Origin: Pseudomonas moorei
GTDB lineage: Bacteria > Pseudomonadota > Gammaproteobacteria > Pseudomonadales > Pseudomonadaceae
Direction: 5' to 3'
NCBI RefSeq assembly: GCF_008801475.1
Contig: NZ_VZPP01000002.1
Location: 434,001-498,000 of the forward strand
DNA: 64,000 nucleotides
Shown here: positions 9,377 to 17,726 of the stretch, piece after piece
Numbering within the stretch: the stretch's first letter is position 1
Layout: each line of letters starts with the position of its first letter
Made by a program: the position numbers and the translations under genes
Notes under the pieces: generated by a model
What the model saw: the letters and a program-made list of their open reading frames with translations, nothing else
Databases searched by the model: none
What the model was told of the DNA's origin: nothing

Positions 9377-11367
9377 TGGGCGGCTCCTGGCTGAGAGGAT
9401 TGACGCGACGACGCAGGGTCAGCCGGCAACGTGAACGTACGGAGATCGATGGTCGGCGCATTACTGCTGCCGCCCAGGCGATGATCGAGGACCAGCAACC
9501 TGGCATTGGCCAGGCCCTGGGAAAGTTGATCGAGGTATTGCTCAAGCACGAAGGCCTGGCCCGCACTGGCATAAGCCTTTTTCTCGGCGGCGAATTTCAG
9601 GTCGGCAGCCTTGGCCGTCGCATTGATTTCCCGGGCATTCGCCGTGGCTTGATCGCGGGCCATGCTGGCCTGTAACTGGGCCTGATTGGTGGCTTCGGCG
9701 GCGGCGCCGCGTTCACGGGCGATCAGGGCTTGCGCGCCGATCTGCGCCGCTTGTACGCCGTGATAAGCATTGGCCGCCCCTGCCGGTGGATGAATCGCCT
9801 CGACCACCGTGGCGAGAATTTCCACGCCGCTGTCGAGTTTCTTCAGGTCGGCCTGCACCGCCCGGCCAATTTCTTCGGCGAGCCCTACCCGGTCCTCACC
9901 GAGCAAACCGTCAAGAGTCCGCGAGGCGAAGTCGTGGACCAGAATGCGGCTGGCGGTGCTGCGGATCAGCGTCGGCACATCCGCGCTGTTGTAAGTCGCC
10001 GCCAACGCCGCCTGATCATCCAGACCGATGCGATAGACAAAACGGACGTCCATGTTGACGATCTGGAAGCTCTGTTTGTCGGCACGGCTGCTGGCAATCA
10101 CCTGGGATTTGTCATTCACATGGCTGGCGTCCCATAACCGGTTGGCCGTTATCGGCGCCGGACCTTCAGCGGGGTCGGCCTGCACAGGGGCTGACGTTTC
10201 GCCCACGCTGGTGGCCAATTCATGAACCACGCCGTTTTCGACACTTATCACCCTGCCCAACGGCCAGGGTAAACCTGCATGTAATCCAGGGCCGAACACC
10301 GCCACGGGTTTGCCGAAACGCTCGTAGATCCCCCGCCCTTGCAACGGTATTTCGTGAACACCGGTCAGCGACCAACCGACGATGGCGACAACACCCAGCA
10401 CCGGCAAAAACGCCCGACGCATGTAAGTGAAGGCCCAGATCTGTCGCAGGTCGATGCCGAAGCGGTTGTGCAATTCGTGCTGCAAGGCCAGCAAGGGTTG
10501 CGGTGGCCAGCGCAGCAAGTCGGCAACAAAGCTACGCGCCAGCAATGCAGGTTCGAGTCGATCCCGACGAGGACTGAACAATGACAACACGGCACGCAGC
10601 AACAATTCGAAGGCGACGAGCCCCGGCAGCAGGCCGATCAGTACGGCCAGGCGCACTGGCCAGACCGAGGTTTCATTGCCAAACAACAGGCATAACGCAC
10701 TGAGTATCAGACTGATGATTGCCACACGGGTGAGTTGCGCCAATGCGCCTGCTTCGGGCCATTGGGCACTGCCTTCCTGTGTCAGCTGACGCTCCAGCAC
10801 CAGCAAGCCGAAGGCCAGCAACAGCGCCAAGGCAGCGCCGACAGTGGCCGACATCCCCAGGGCGGCGGGCGGTAAATCAAGGTTCCATGCTTGTTCGACG
10901 CTGAGCAATGCAAGCAGTGCCCAACCACCCAACCACAGCGTTGGCGTACCGATATGTCTTAGCAGATTCAGCCAGCGCTGACTGATCCGCTCCAGCAGCC
11001 GTTCGTACCAGCCCAACGGGGCTTCGGCCTCTTCAGAAGCGACCACCAACGGCGCCAGCGGACTCATCGCCCGCGCGCGCCATTGCGTCACCCACCAGGC
11101 GGATTGCAAGCCTGCAACCAGTACCAGCAACGCAGCGCTCTGATTGAACAGCAGGGCCGGCCAAAGGGATTGAGGCGCAAACAGCCCGACAAAAAAACCT
11201 GACACCAGGCCCATTGCCGCGAGTGCGCCCAGACCGATGGCGAACAAGCGCAATCGGCGCCCCTGAAAAACGGCCTGCTGAAAGCGCGGCAGTCCGGCTG
11301 CCTGCGCTCCTTCATCATCGAGATCGACTTGCATACCACCCCAGTGTTTACGTTGCTCACGTCGCAT
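9373..11367 (-). CDS. Multi-spanning SPFH/HflK-like protein
   Basis: First gene of the operon. The 664-residue protein has an unusual front half: about six hydrophobic segments between residues 40 and 330 (for example LFAIGLGALAAMGLVSGFFV and AFLPVLGVVAIVGWSLTGV). The second half is a band-7 domain (IPLQGRGIYERFGKPVAVFG near 345; MDVRFVYRIGLDDQAALAATY near 450) with a coiled-coil tail. Translation could start at 11367 or at an ATG at 11337 (MQVDLDD); neither has a strong ribosome site. A Zur-like palindrome ends just upstream at 11383. HflK proteins normally have one membrane span, so the polytopic front is an added domain of unknown role. Confidence 0.8.
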   Translation of the reverse strand: MRREQRKHWGGMQVDLDDEGAQAAGLPRFQQAVFQGRRLRLFAIGLGALAAMGLVSGFFVGLFAPQSLWPALLFNQSAALLVLVAGLQSAWWVTQWRARAMSPLAPLVVASEEAEAPLGWYERLLERISQRWLNLLRHIGTPTLWLGGWALLALLSVEQAWNLDLPPAALGMSATVGAALALLLAFGLLVLERQLTQEGSAQWPEAGALAQLTRVAIISLILSALCLLFGNETSVWPVRLAVLIGLLPGLVAFELLLRAVLSLFSPRRDRLEPALLARSFVADLLRWPPQPLLALQHELHNRFGIDLRQIWAFTYMRRAFLPVLGVVAIVGWSLTGVHEIPLQGRGIYERFGKPVAVFGPGLHAGLPWPLGRVISVENGVVHELATSVGETSAPVQADPAEGPAPITANRLWDASHVNDKSQVIASSRADKQSFQIVNMDVRFVYRIGLDDQAALAATYNSADVPTLIRSTASRILVHDFASRTLDGLLGEDRVGLAEEIGRAVQADLKKLDSGVEILATVVEAIHPPAGAANAYHGVQAAQIGAQALIARERGAAAEATNQAQLQASMARDQATANAREINATAKAADLKFAAEKKAYASAGQAFVLEQYLDQLSQGLANARLLVLDHRLGGSSNAPTIDLRTFTLPADPASSRQSSQPGAAH

Positions 11368-11370
11368 TTC

Positions 11371-11383
11371 GTTACGATATAAC
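11371..11383. promoter_or_regulatory. Zur-like operator before the SPFH/P-type ATPase operon
   Basis: GTTACGATATAAC lies 4-16 bp upstream of the first possible start codon of the operon. It differs by two bases from the palindromic Zur core GTTATANTATAAC known from gamma-proteobacteria. Together with the His-rich SPFH protein and nearby metal SBP it suggests induction on zinc starvation. No binding data; inference. Confidence 0.45.
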
Positions 11384-11452
11384 GCAATCGGTGAAATTTC
11401 CGTACATATTTGCTCTATCTAAAAATGCCCAACCTGTCCCTAGGCTGAAGCC

Positions 11453-11482
11453 TTGACCGAAATGCACTAAAACGCTCATATT
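11453..11482 (+). promoter_or_regulatory. Candidate sigma-70 promoter of lpd
   Basis: TTGACC (11453-11458) and CATATT (11477-11482) are separated by 18 bp and lie about 70 bp before the lpd start. The match is moderate. Confidence 0.35.
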
Positions 11483-11493
11483 ACGATCGTAAT
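11480..11493. promoter_or_regulatory. 14-bp perfect palindrome at the lpd promoter
   Basis: ATTACGATCGTAAT is a perfect palindrome overlapping the putative -10 region of lpd, placed where a repressor would act. Regulator unknown. Confidence 0.35.
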
Positions 11494-11550
11494 TTTTTTC
11501 AAAGACTACTTTTACCCCTCCACCATCCGCTTTCAATCCAGGAGTAATCC

Positions 11551-12951
11551 ATGAGCACTTATGACGTCGTGATACTTGGTGGTGGCCCCGGTGGCTACAA
11601 CGCAGCCATCCGCGCGGGCCAACTGGGTTTGAAAGCAGCGTGCGTAGAAGGACGCGCCACCCTGGGGGGCACCTGCCTGAACGTTGGCTGCATGCCATCG
11701 AAGGCGTTGCTGCACGCCTCCGAACTGTACGACGCGGCGATGGGTGCGGAATTCGCCAACCTGGGTATCGAAGTCAAACCCACGCTCAATCTGGCTCAGA
11801 TGATGAAACAGAAAGACGAGAGCGTGGCCGGTCTGACCAAAGGCATCGAGTTTCTCTTTCGCAAAAACAAGGTCGACTGGATCAAGGGATGGGGCCATAT
11901 AGACGGGCCGGGCAAAGTCACGGTAACGGACAGCAGCGGTGGCAAGACCGAACTGAGCGCCAAAGACATCATCATCGCCACCGGTTCGGAACCCACTCCC
12001 CTGCCCGGTGTGGATATCGATAACCAACGCATTCTCGATTCCACTGGCGCACTGTCACTGACGGAAGTCCCGAAACACCTGGTGGTGATCGGCGCCGGAG
12101 TGATTGGTTTGGAGCTGGGTTCGGTCTGGCGGCGCCTGGGGGCTCGAGTGACCGTGGTCGAATACCTGGATCGGATCTGCCCGGGCGTGGACGGCGAGGC
12201 AGGCAAAACCCTGCAGCGCTCATTGAGCAAACAAGGGATCAGCTTCAAGTTGAGTTCAAAAGTGACCCGCGCCACAACTTCCGCCACCGGCGTTCAACTC
12301 AGCGTCGAGCCCGCCGCAGGCGGCACCGCAGAGTCGATTGAAGCCGATTACGTGCTGGTGGCCATCGGACGCCGACCTTATACACAGGGTCTGGGGCTGG
12401 AGAACGTCGGCCTCAGTACAGACAAACGCGGCATGCTCGCCAACAAGGGCCACCGCACCGAAGCCGCTGGCGTCTGGGTGATTGGCGATGTCACCTCCGG
12501 CCCGATGCTCGCGCACAAGGCCGAAGACGAAGCCATGGCCTGCGTCGAGCAGATCGTTGGCAAGGCCGGCGAGGTCAATTACGACTTGATCCCCAACGTG
12601 ATCTATACCAAACCCGAACTGGCCAGCGTCGGCAAGACCGAAGAACAACTGAAGGCCGAAGGTCGTGCATTCAAAGTCGGCAAATTCCCCTTCACCGCCA
12701 ACAGCCGGGCGAAGATCAATCACGAAACCGAAGGCTTTGCCAAAGTACTGGCTGATGAGCGCACGGACGAAATCCTCGGCGTGCACCTGGTGGGCCCGAG
12801 CGTCAGTGAAATGATTGGCGAATATTGCGTGGCCATGGAGTTCAGCGCGTCCGCCGAAGACATCGCCCTGACCTGTCACCCGCACCCGACGCGCTCCGAG
12901 GCGTTGCGCCAGGCCGCGATGAATGTGGAGGGGATGGCGACGCAGATGTAA
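11551..12951 (+). CDS. lpd: Dihydrolipoamide dehydrogenase
   Basis: FAD- and NAD-dependent flavoprotein (E3) that reoxidises lipoyl groups of 2-oxoacid dehydrogenase complexes. 466 residues, normal size. FAD-binding GGGPGGYNAA is at residue 8, the redox-active disulfide GGTCLNVGCMPSK near 40, the NAD-binding GAGVIGLELGSVW near 185, the second FAD motif VWVIGDVT near 310, and the catalytic HPHPTRSEA at the C-terminus. AGGAG lies seven bases before the ATG. The gene is monocistronic and followed by REP palindromes. Pseudomonads carry several E3 paralogues; standing apart from any E1/E2 genes, this one is likely a free-standing E3. Confidence 0.93.
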   Translation: MSTYDVVILGGGPGGYNAAIRAGQLGLKAACVEGRATLGGTCLNVGCMPSKALLHASELYDAAMGAEFANLGIEVKPTLNLAQMMKQKDESVAGLTKGIEFLFRKNKVDWIKGWGHIDGPGKVTVTDSSGGKTELSAKDIIIATGSEPTPLPGVDIDNQRILDSTGALSLTEVPKHLVVIGAGVIGLELGSVWRRLGARVTVVEYLDRICPGVDGEAGKTLQRSLSKQGISFKLSSKVTRATTSATGVQLSVEPAAGGTAESIEADYVLVAIGRRPYTQGLGLENVGLSTDKRGMLANKGHRTEAAGVWVIGDVTSGPMLAHKAEDEAMACVEQIVGKAGEVNYDLIPNVIYTKPELASVGKTEEQLKAEGRAFKVGKFPFTANSRAKINHETEGFAKVLADERTDEILGVHLVGPSVSEMIGEYCVAMEFSASAEDIALTCHPHPTRSEALRQAAMNVEGMATQM

Positions 12952-12984
12952 CGCGCCTGAGTTTCCTGTGGCGGGTCCATTGCT

Positions 12985-13055
12985 TTCGCGAGCAGGCTCG
13001 CGCTCCCACATTGAAATGCATCCATCTGTGGGGGTGAGTCTGCTCGCGAAAAGAT
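12985..13055. repeat. Pair of REP-type palindromes
   Basis: Two related Pseudomonas REP motifs in inverted orientation: one around GCGAGCAGGCTCGC (from 12988) and one around CTGCTCGCGAAAAG (from 13038). They lie between lpd and the convergent lrp-type gene and may act as a bidirectional transcript end. Confidence 0.7.
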
Positions 13056-13063
13056 CGCCTTGG

Positions 13064-13537
13064 CTAAAGCGGCAAATGCCCCAAGGGCAACGCCCCCGGC
13101 GTCTTCACCGTGTGAATGGCAAAGTTGCTGCGGATATCGCTCACGCCCGGCAATTTCAACAAGCATCCCGTGAGAAACCGGTCATACGCACGCAAATCCG
13201 GCACCACCACCTGTAACAGAAAATCCGATTCCCCTGACACCAGAAACGCCGAAATCACTTCGGGCAGTGCCGTCACCGCCAGTCGAAAGGCTTCTGCCTG
13301 CTCGTCGTTATGGCGCTCGACCTTGACCCCCACGAACACGGTCAAGCCAAGCCCGACTTCATCGCGATCCAGATTGGCCTGATAGCCACGAATAACCCCG
13401 GCCTCTTCAAGCATCCGCACCCGCCGTAAACAGGGCGACGCAGACAGTCCGATTTCGTCAGCCAATTGCACATTGCTCAAGCGACCGTCCCGTTGCAGTG
13501 CGGCGAGAATCTTGCGGTCGTAGGCATCCAGTTTCAT
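13064..13537 (-). CDS. Lrp/AsnC family transcriptional regulator
   Basis: 157-residue feast/famine regulator. Residues 1-60 form the HTH (LDAYDRKILAALQRDGRLSNVQLADEIGLS, continuing through SPCLRRVRMLEEAGVI); the rest is the RAM effector domain (FLVSGESDFLLQVVVPDLRAYDRFL). It is divergent from a LysE-type exporter, a common arrangement in which the Lrp-type protein controls the exporter in response to an amino acid. Effector unknown. Confidence 0.9.
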   Translation of the reverse strand: MKLDAYDRKILAALQRDGRLSNVQLADEIGLSASPCLRRVRMLEEAGVIRGYQANLDRDEVGLGLTVFVGVKVERHNDEQAEAFRLAVTALPEVISAFLVSGESDFLLQVVVPDLRAYDRFLTGCLLKLPGVSDIRSNFAIHTVKTPGALPLGHLPL

Positions 13538-13682
13538 GGTTTGGCAGATCCCGATGGTACGAAGGTCAAAGACTGGCAGATTATGCCAAGACTGGTCGTT
13601 TTAGAAGCGAACTACGCAACCACCTGCCCCGCTCTTGCGCCCTAGACTGGCCTTACCGAATCGACAACGAATGGGGTGCAAC

Positions 13683-14312
13683 ATGGCGGGACTGTGGCTG
13701 TTTTTCATGGCATTGGCGGTGGTGTATTTATTGCCCGGCCCCGACATGATCCTGCTGTTGCAGACCGGTGCTCGCCAGGGCAAAGGCGCTGCGCTGGCTA
13801 CGGCGGTGGGCCTGGCCATCGCCCGGGCCTGCCATGTGGCGCTGGCGGCATTGGGATTGGCGGCACTGTTCAAGGCGGCGCCCTGGACCTTCGACGTGGT
13901 GCGTCTGGCCGGTGCCGCGTACCTGTTGTGGATCGGTGTTCAGTGCCTGCGCACGACCCTGCTGCCGAACCTCAATGGCGCCCATCAAACCACCGGGAAA
14001 CCGCGCTGGGCGCAGGCGATACAGCGCGGCCTGCTGACCAACCTGCTTAATCCCAAGGCGTTGTTGTTCTGCTCCGTTCTGTTGCCACAGTTCATCAATC
14101 CGCACGCCGGGCCGGTGCTCGCACAATTCGCGACGTTGGGCGTGGTGTTGGTGGCCGTCGGTTTGCTGTTCGACAGTGCCTATGCGCTGGTCGGTGCGGC
14201 CTTGGGCCGATGGCTGCAACGCAGTCCATCCGCCCAACGCCTGCAGCAGTGGCTGTTTGGCAGCCTGTTGATCGGTTTCGCGGTGCGGCTGACCTTTGTT
14301 CAGCAGGCGTAA
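13683..14312 (+). CDS. LysE/RhtB family amino-acid exporter
   Basis: Polytopic inner-membrane exporter of 209 residues. The start at 13683 gives the usual family opening (MAGLWLFFMALAVVYLLPGPDM), although an in-frame ATG at 13671 is possible. About six hydrophobic segments follow, with the family marks GARQGKGAALATAVGLA and NLLNPKALLFCSVLLPQF. Divergent from the Lrp-type regulator. It probably exports an amino acid or metabolite; substrate unknown. Confidence 0.88.
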   Translation: MAGLWLFFMALAVVYLLPGPDMILLLQTGARQGKGAALATAVGLAIARACHVALAALGLAALFKAAPWTFDVVRLAGAAYLLWIGVQCLRTTLLPNLNGAHQTTGKPRWAQAIQRGLLTNLLNPKALLFCSVLLPQFINPHAGPVLAQFATLGVVLVAVGLLFDSAYALVGAALGRWLQRSPSAQRLQQWLFGSLLIGFAVRLTFVQQA

Positions 14313-16433
14313 TTACGCCCGCTTCTTGCGCTTGTGACGGTTGATCAGCAACAGGGCGATCGCTGTAAACACCACGACCCCCCCCATCTCCAGCCACTTT
14401 TTGTAGGGCCGAAGTGTTGCACGGATGGGGGCCATAGCTTGGGTCACGTAACGCTTATCAGCATTCTCGATTTCCGGATAAGGGCAGCGCTCGCCGAAAA
14501 ATACGGCCCAATCAACATAAGGGCCTTCCTTGACGTAGCGCTGATAGAAAGCGCGTTTTTCATCAGAATCGGTATTCCACCCGGTCGCCGCACACAGCAC
14601 AGCCGCGAATGCCTGACTGGTATGAGGCAAGTAATCGGCGGCACGACTGGCCAATGCATTGGCGACATAACGGTAGTGATAACGCCGATCGGGTTGGGCA
14701 GCACTGACACGCTGGCGGATGACTTCCTGTTCGGCCACCCATGGACCAACTTTGAGTTCGTTGCTTTCGAGACTGTAATTGCCAGCCAATGTGGCGTAGT
14801 CCGGGGCCATCTCGTAACCCAAGAGTTCCATTCCGTCGAATCGGGCCAGCGTTGCGGCGTGGAAATAGGCAAATGCACGCTTGCTCGGCCACCATTTTGA
14901 TTCAGCGTCCTGGCGCAACTGCCCATACCACGTTGCCTTATTCTGTAAATCCACGCTGTCGAAGTAGGCCGGTGCCTCTTCGTAACGTGCTTCACGCAAC
15001 AAGCGCCGCCCGAGCAAATTGCGCAGCTTGGCGGCCACCGGCAGCGGTACATAGTTGTCGCGATCCTGCTGACTGAGTGCCGGTGGCGCCGGAACCTGAG
15101 TGTCGACGTAATGTTTGAGCTCATCGACGGTCAGCACGCGCTCGGCGACTGTAGCCGCATCGAACCAGTAAATGTCGTTGCTTCGATAAAGCTGATCAAA
15201 AGCCTGCAGGTAATCCCCGCGCTGCAAGGCCAGAATCGCGCTTTCGCCTTCGACCCGACACTTGGGCTGGAGCGTTTCGTAATCGTAGTCCGGCGTTCTG
15301 CGCTCACCCCAGGATTCATTCTGCGGGAAAGCCTGGGCCGCCTTCGCATAAGCGGCAGCCGCAGCATTTTTATCACCCTCGCGCACCGCCAGTTTGGCCC
15401 GCAGCCACCAAGCCAGGCCGCCATCGCCGGCGTGTTCCAGGAAGGCCTTGGCGCTGGCGTAGTCACCCTGTTGATAATTGACCGCCGCCAGGCGATCGGC
15501 GTTATCGAGCGTACCGCGCGTGCTGCTTTGAAGGAGTTTGATCAATTTCTGTTCGTTGGGCGGCTGATCGCCGAATGACCAACCCAGTCGACTGATCAAG
15601 GACGCCGTGATCAGCTGTTGTACCGCTTTGCCCTTGAGCAGTTCGGCCAGTTGATCGTCCGGCATCGCTGCAAGTTCAGCCATCAACAGCTTCAGCGAGG
15701 TGTAGCCAACCGCCGAACCCTGGAGGTTTTGCGTGGCATACAATTCGATGGCGCTGTTCCAGTCGCCCTCCTTCCGGGCAACGCGGGCTTGTTCACCCAG
15801 ACTGGCAACGCCCAACTCCAGCGGATCGCTGAAACCATCGATGCTCAGTTGCCGGGTTTGCTCGAAAGCCTGGCGCGACTGCGCCAGCACGTCGGGATCG
15901 GCGCCCGCTTCCAAGCTGATGGCAAACAACGCCCGGCCCAGCGAGTATGCGGCCCATGTGCTGCGCAACGATCGTTGATCGGCCGGCAGCGCCAATACCT
16001 TCTTAAAATACTCCGCCGCCAATCCAAAATCGCCGCCAGCAAATGCCACGGCACCGGCCAGATAGAACTTGAGCTCAGCCGGCAGCTTTTCGCCCCCAAC
16101 CTCAACCTGGCGAGCATCGGTCAACGCACGCAACTGTTGCACCAGCGCCTGCTGATCGGCCGTCAAACCAGCCTGCTCGGCCTGACTGCGCTGTTCTGCA
16201 TAGTCGGTTGTTTCCATGCTGTTGACGGCTTGAGTGACGTGTTTCAACCCGGCAATGGCATGCCCCAGGCGATTGACCTCGAAATTGAAGTTACCCTCAG
16301 GCAGTTCCGCCAGCGACTGGTTACGATTGTCGAGCAGGCGCATGGGGAAATCCGGCCCGCACGCCAGCGCCGAACCCAGCGGCAGGCTGAGACTCAGGCA
16401 AAGTAGATGGCGGGACCAGTTACGGGTAAACAT
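14313..16433 (-). CDS. Secreted repeat-rich protein of unknown function with C-terminal membrane anchor
   Basis: 706-residue protein I do not recognise by name. It has an N-terminal export signal (LCLSLSLPLGSALA) followed directly by a Cys, and a final hydrophobic helix (VVVFTAIALLLIN) with a basic RHKRKKRA tail, so the bulk should lie in the periplasm. The middle is Ala/Leu-rich helical sequence with TPR-like spacing (AAEYFKKVLALPADQRS; YAKAAQAFPQNESW). The start overlaps the end of the DUF3142 gene by 14 bases, so the two are co-transcribed. Pairing of such a protein with a DUF3142 lipoprotein points to a shared envelope role; none can be named. Confidence 0.75.
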   Translation of the reverse strand: MFTRNWSRHLLCLSLSLPLGSALACGPDFPMRLLDNRNQSLAELPEGNFNFEVNRLGHAIAGLKHVTQAVNSMETTDYAEQRSQAEQAGLTADQQALVQQLRALTDARQVEVGGEKLPAELKFYLAGAVAFAGGDFGLAAEYFKKVLALPADQRSLRSTWAAYSLGRALFAISLEAGADPDVLAQSRQAFEQTRQLSIDGFSDPLELGVASLGEQARVARKEGDWNSAIELYATQNLQGSAVGYTSLKLLMAELAAMPDDQLAELLKGKAVQQLITASLISRLGWSFGDQPPNEQKLIKLLQSSTRGTLDNADRLAAVNYQQGDYASAKAFLEHAGDGGLAWWLRAKLAVREGDKNAAAAAYAKAAQAFPQNESWGERRTPDYDYETLQPKCRVEGESAILALQRGDYLQAFDQLYRSNDIYWFDAATVAERVLTVDELKHYVDTQVPAPPALSQQDRDNYVPLPVAAKLRNLLGRRLLREARYEEAPAYFDSVDLQNKATWYGQLRQDAESKWWPSKRAFAYFHAATLARFDGMELLGYEMAPDYATLAGNYSLESNELKVGPWVAEQEVIRQRVSAAQPDRRYHYRYVANALASRAADYLPHTSQAFAAVLCAATGWNTDSDEKRAFYQRYVKEGPYVDWAVFFGERCPYPEIENADKRYVTQAMAPIRATLRPYKKWLEMGGVVVFTAIALLLINRHKRKKRA

Positions 16434-17616
16434 TCGAACCTCCTTGATCAATATGTGCACAGCGAGCCCAACCCATGGCACGCTGTCCGCCAGCCGCTAT
16501 TCGACCGTCATGCAGGCGGGTGAAGGTAAGCAGATCCGGGCCTTGTTGCAACGCATAACCGGCCAGCGCATCCGCCCCCTCACACCCTCGAACCGCCAAC
16601 GTCACACGCTCGGGCCAGGCTGTGTCGAGGTTGCCCTCGTTGTTGATGTCGATGTCATAGAGGCCTTCGTGGGCCGAGAGTTTCAGCGCCAACCGACTGT
16701 TCAGCGCGTCACCGCGTACTACAGCGCGCAAGGTCATCAGGCTCCAGGCGCGACGGTCGTTGGCCAGTGGCAGGCGAAACCAGATCAGGCCCGCCAGATG
16801 TGCCGGCGGATCGGCACGCAATTCGGCGCCAAGCTGTCTGAGTTGCAGTGGGTCGGCCAGCAATTCCTGACGCTTGCCCTCACGTTCGAGGCGAATCTCA
16901 CTTTCCACGATCGGCGCACCGCCCGCACTGGGCAACAACGCCACGCCGTATGCCGGCAACGCTAAATAGAAGGGCTTCGAAGTGATACGGCTCCATTCTT
17001 TCGCCCAGTGCCGGGCCTGCGCCGGATCGAACAGACCACGACGCGGGTCGCTGACGGCATGCACTTGCAGCACGCTGCTATCAACTGTGGATAACAATGC
17101 AGGCAATTCGCGACTGTCGAGCCACGCCGGCAACGCGGTGATGCTCAGCGGCAAAGAGGCTGGCAGATTGGCGCGCAAATGCTGCAGAAACTCACGGTAC
17201 GCCGGTAGCCGGGCGTTACCTGCATCGTGGTCGATTTCCACACCGGAGAGGCTCAGTCCAAGCGCCTGCCAATCACTGATCACCTGTTGAATCTGTGTCG
17301 TGACCTCATCCTGATCCAACGACTTGAGCTGGCCATCGAGGCGAATCACGGCAATCAGTGGCCGCCCGTCTCGCTTGAGCAATGCAGGATCAATCCGTGC
17401 CCGACTCCAGCCGGCCTGGGGAAAGGCTTGAAGCGCCAACACCCGCAAAGTGGAAAAGTCTGCGCGGCTGTCCCTCAGAGCGACGTCATGATCAGGTGTC
17501 CATTGTCGTTGCCAGACGTAGAGCTGCTGATCGAGTGGCGGAGCATCCTGTTCTTCGCAACCGCTGAACAGCGCCAGCGATGTCAGCAGGACGATCCAGC
17601 GAGCAAGAAAAACCAT
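16420..17616 (-). CDS. DUF3142 lipoprotein
   Basis: 398-residue lipoprotein. The start at 17616 gives a signal sequence (ARWIVLLTSLALFSG) with lipobox LFSGC; a longer open frame upstream has no start with these features. The body has TIM-barrel-like features of the family: LIAVIRLDGQLKSL, LSGVEIDHDAGNARLP near residue 120, and LPLSITALPAWLDS. The VEIDHD segment resembles the acidic beta-strand ends of glycoside-hydrolase-like barrels, but no activity is established. First gene of a two-gene operon. Confidence 0.78.
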   Translation of the reverse strand: MVFLARWIVLLTSLALFSGCEEQDAPPLDQQLYVWQRQWTPDHDVALRDSRADFSTLRVLALQAFPQAGWSRARIDPALLKRDGRPLIAVIRLDGQLKSLDQDEVTTQIQQVISDWQALGLSLSGVEIDHDAGNARLPAYREFLQHLRANLPASLPLSITALPAWLDSRELPALLSTVDSSVLQVHAVSDPRRGLFDPAQARHWAKEWSRITSKPFYLALPAYGVALLPSAGGAPIVESEIRLEREGKRQELLADPLQLRQLGAELRADPPAHLAGLIWFRLPLANDRRAWSLMTLRAVVRGDALNSRLALKLSAHEGLYDIDINNEGNLDTAWPERVTLAVRGCEGADALAGYALQQGPDLLTFTRLHDGRIAAGGQRAMGWARCAHIDQGGSNVYP

Positions 17617-17639
17617 TAAGGCGCCTATCCCTGAAAATG

Positions 17640-17666
17640 CAGAAAGAGCCAGTGACGGCCCTTTCG
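17640..17666 (-). terminator. Terminator-like hairpin after the oxidoreductase gene
   Basis: On the minus strand GAAAGGGCC and GGCTCTTTC can pair with one bulge, followed by a short T-containing stretch. It lies between the flavin oxidoreductase stop and the DUF3142 start. Confidence 0.45.
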
Positions 17667-17726
17667 TTCTGCGCTCTACCCTACTGAGCCATCGCTCTCC
17701 GGGCAATGATGGCTTATGACGACTCT

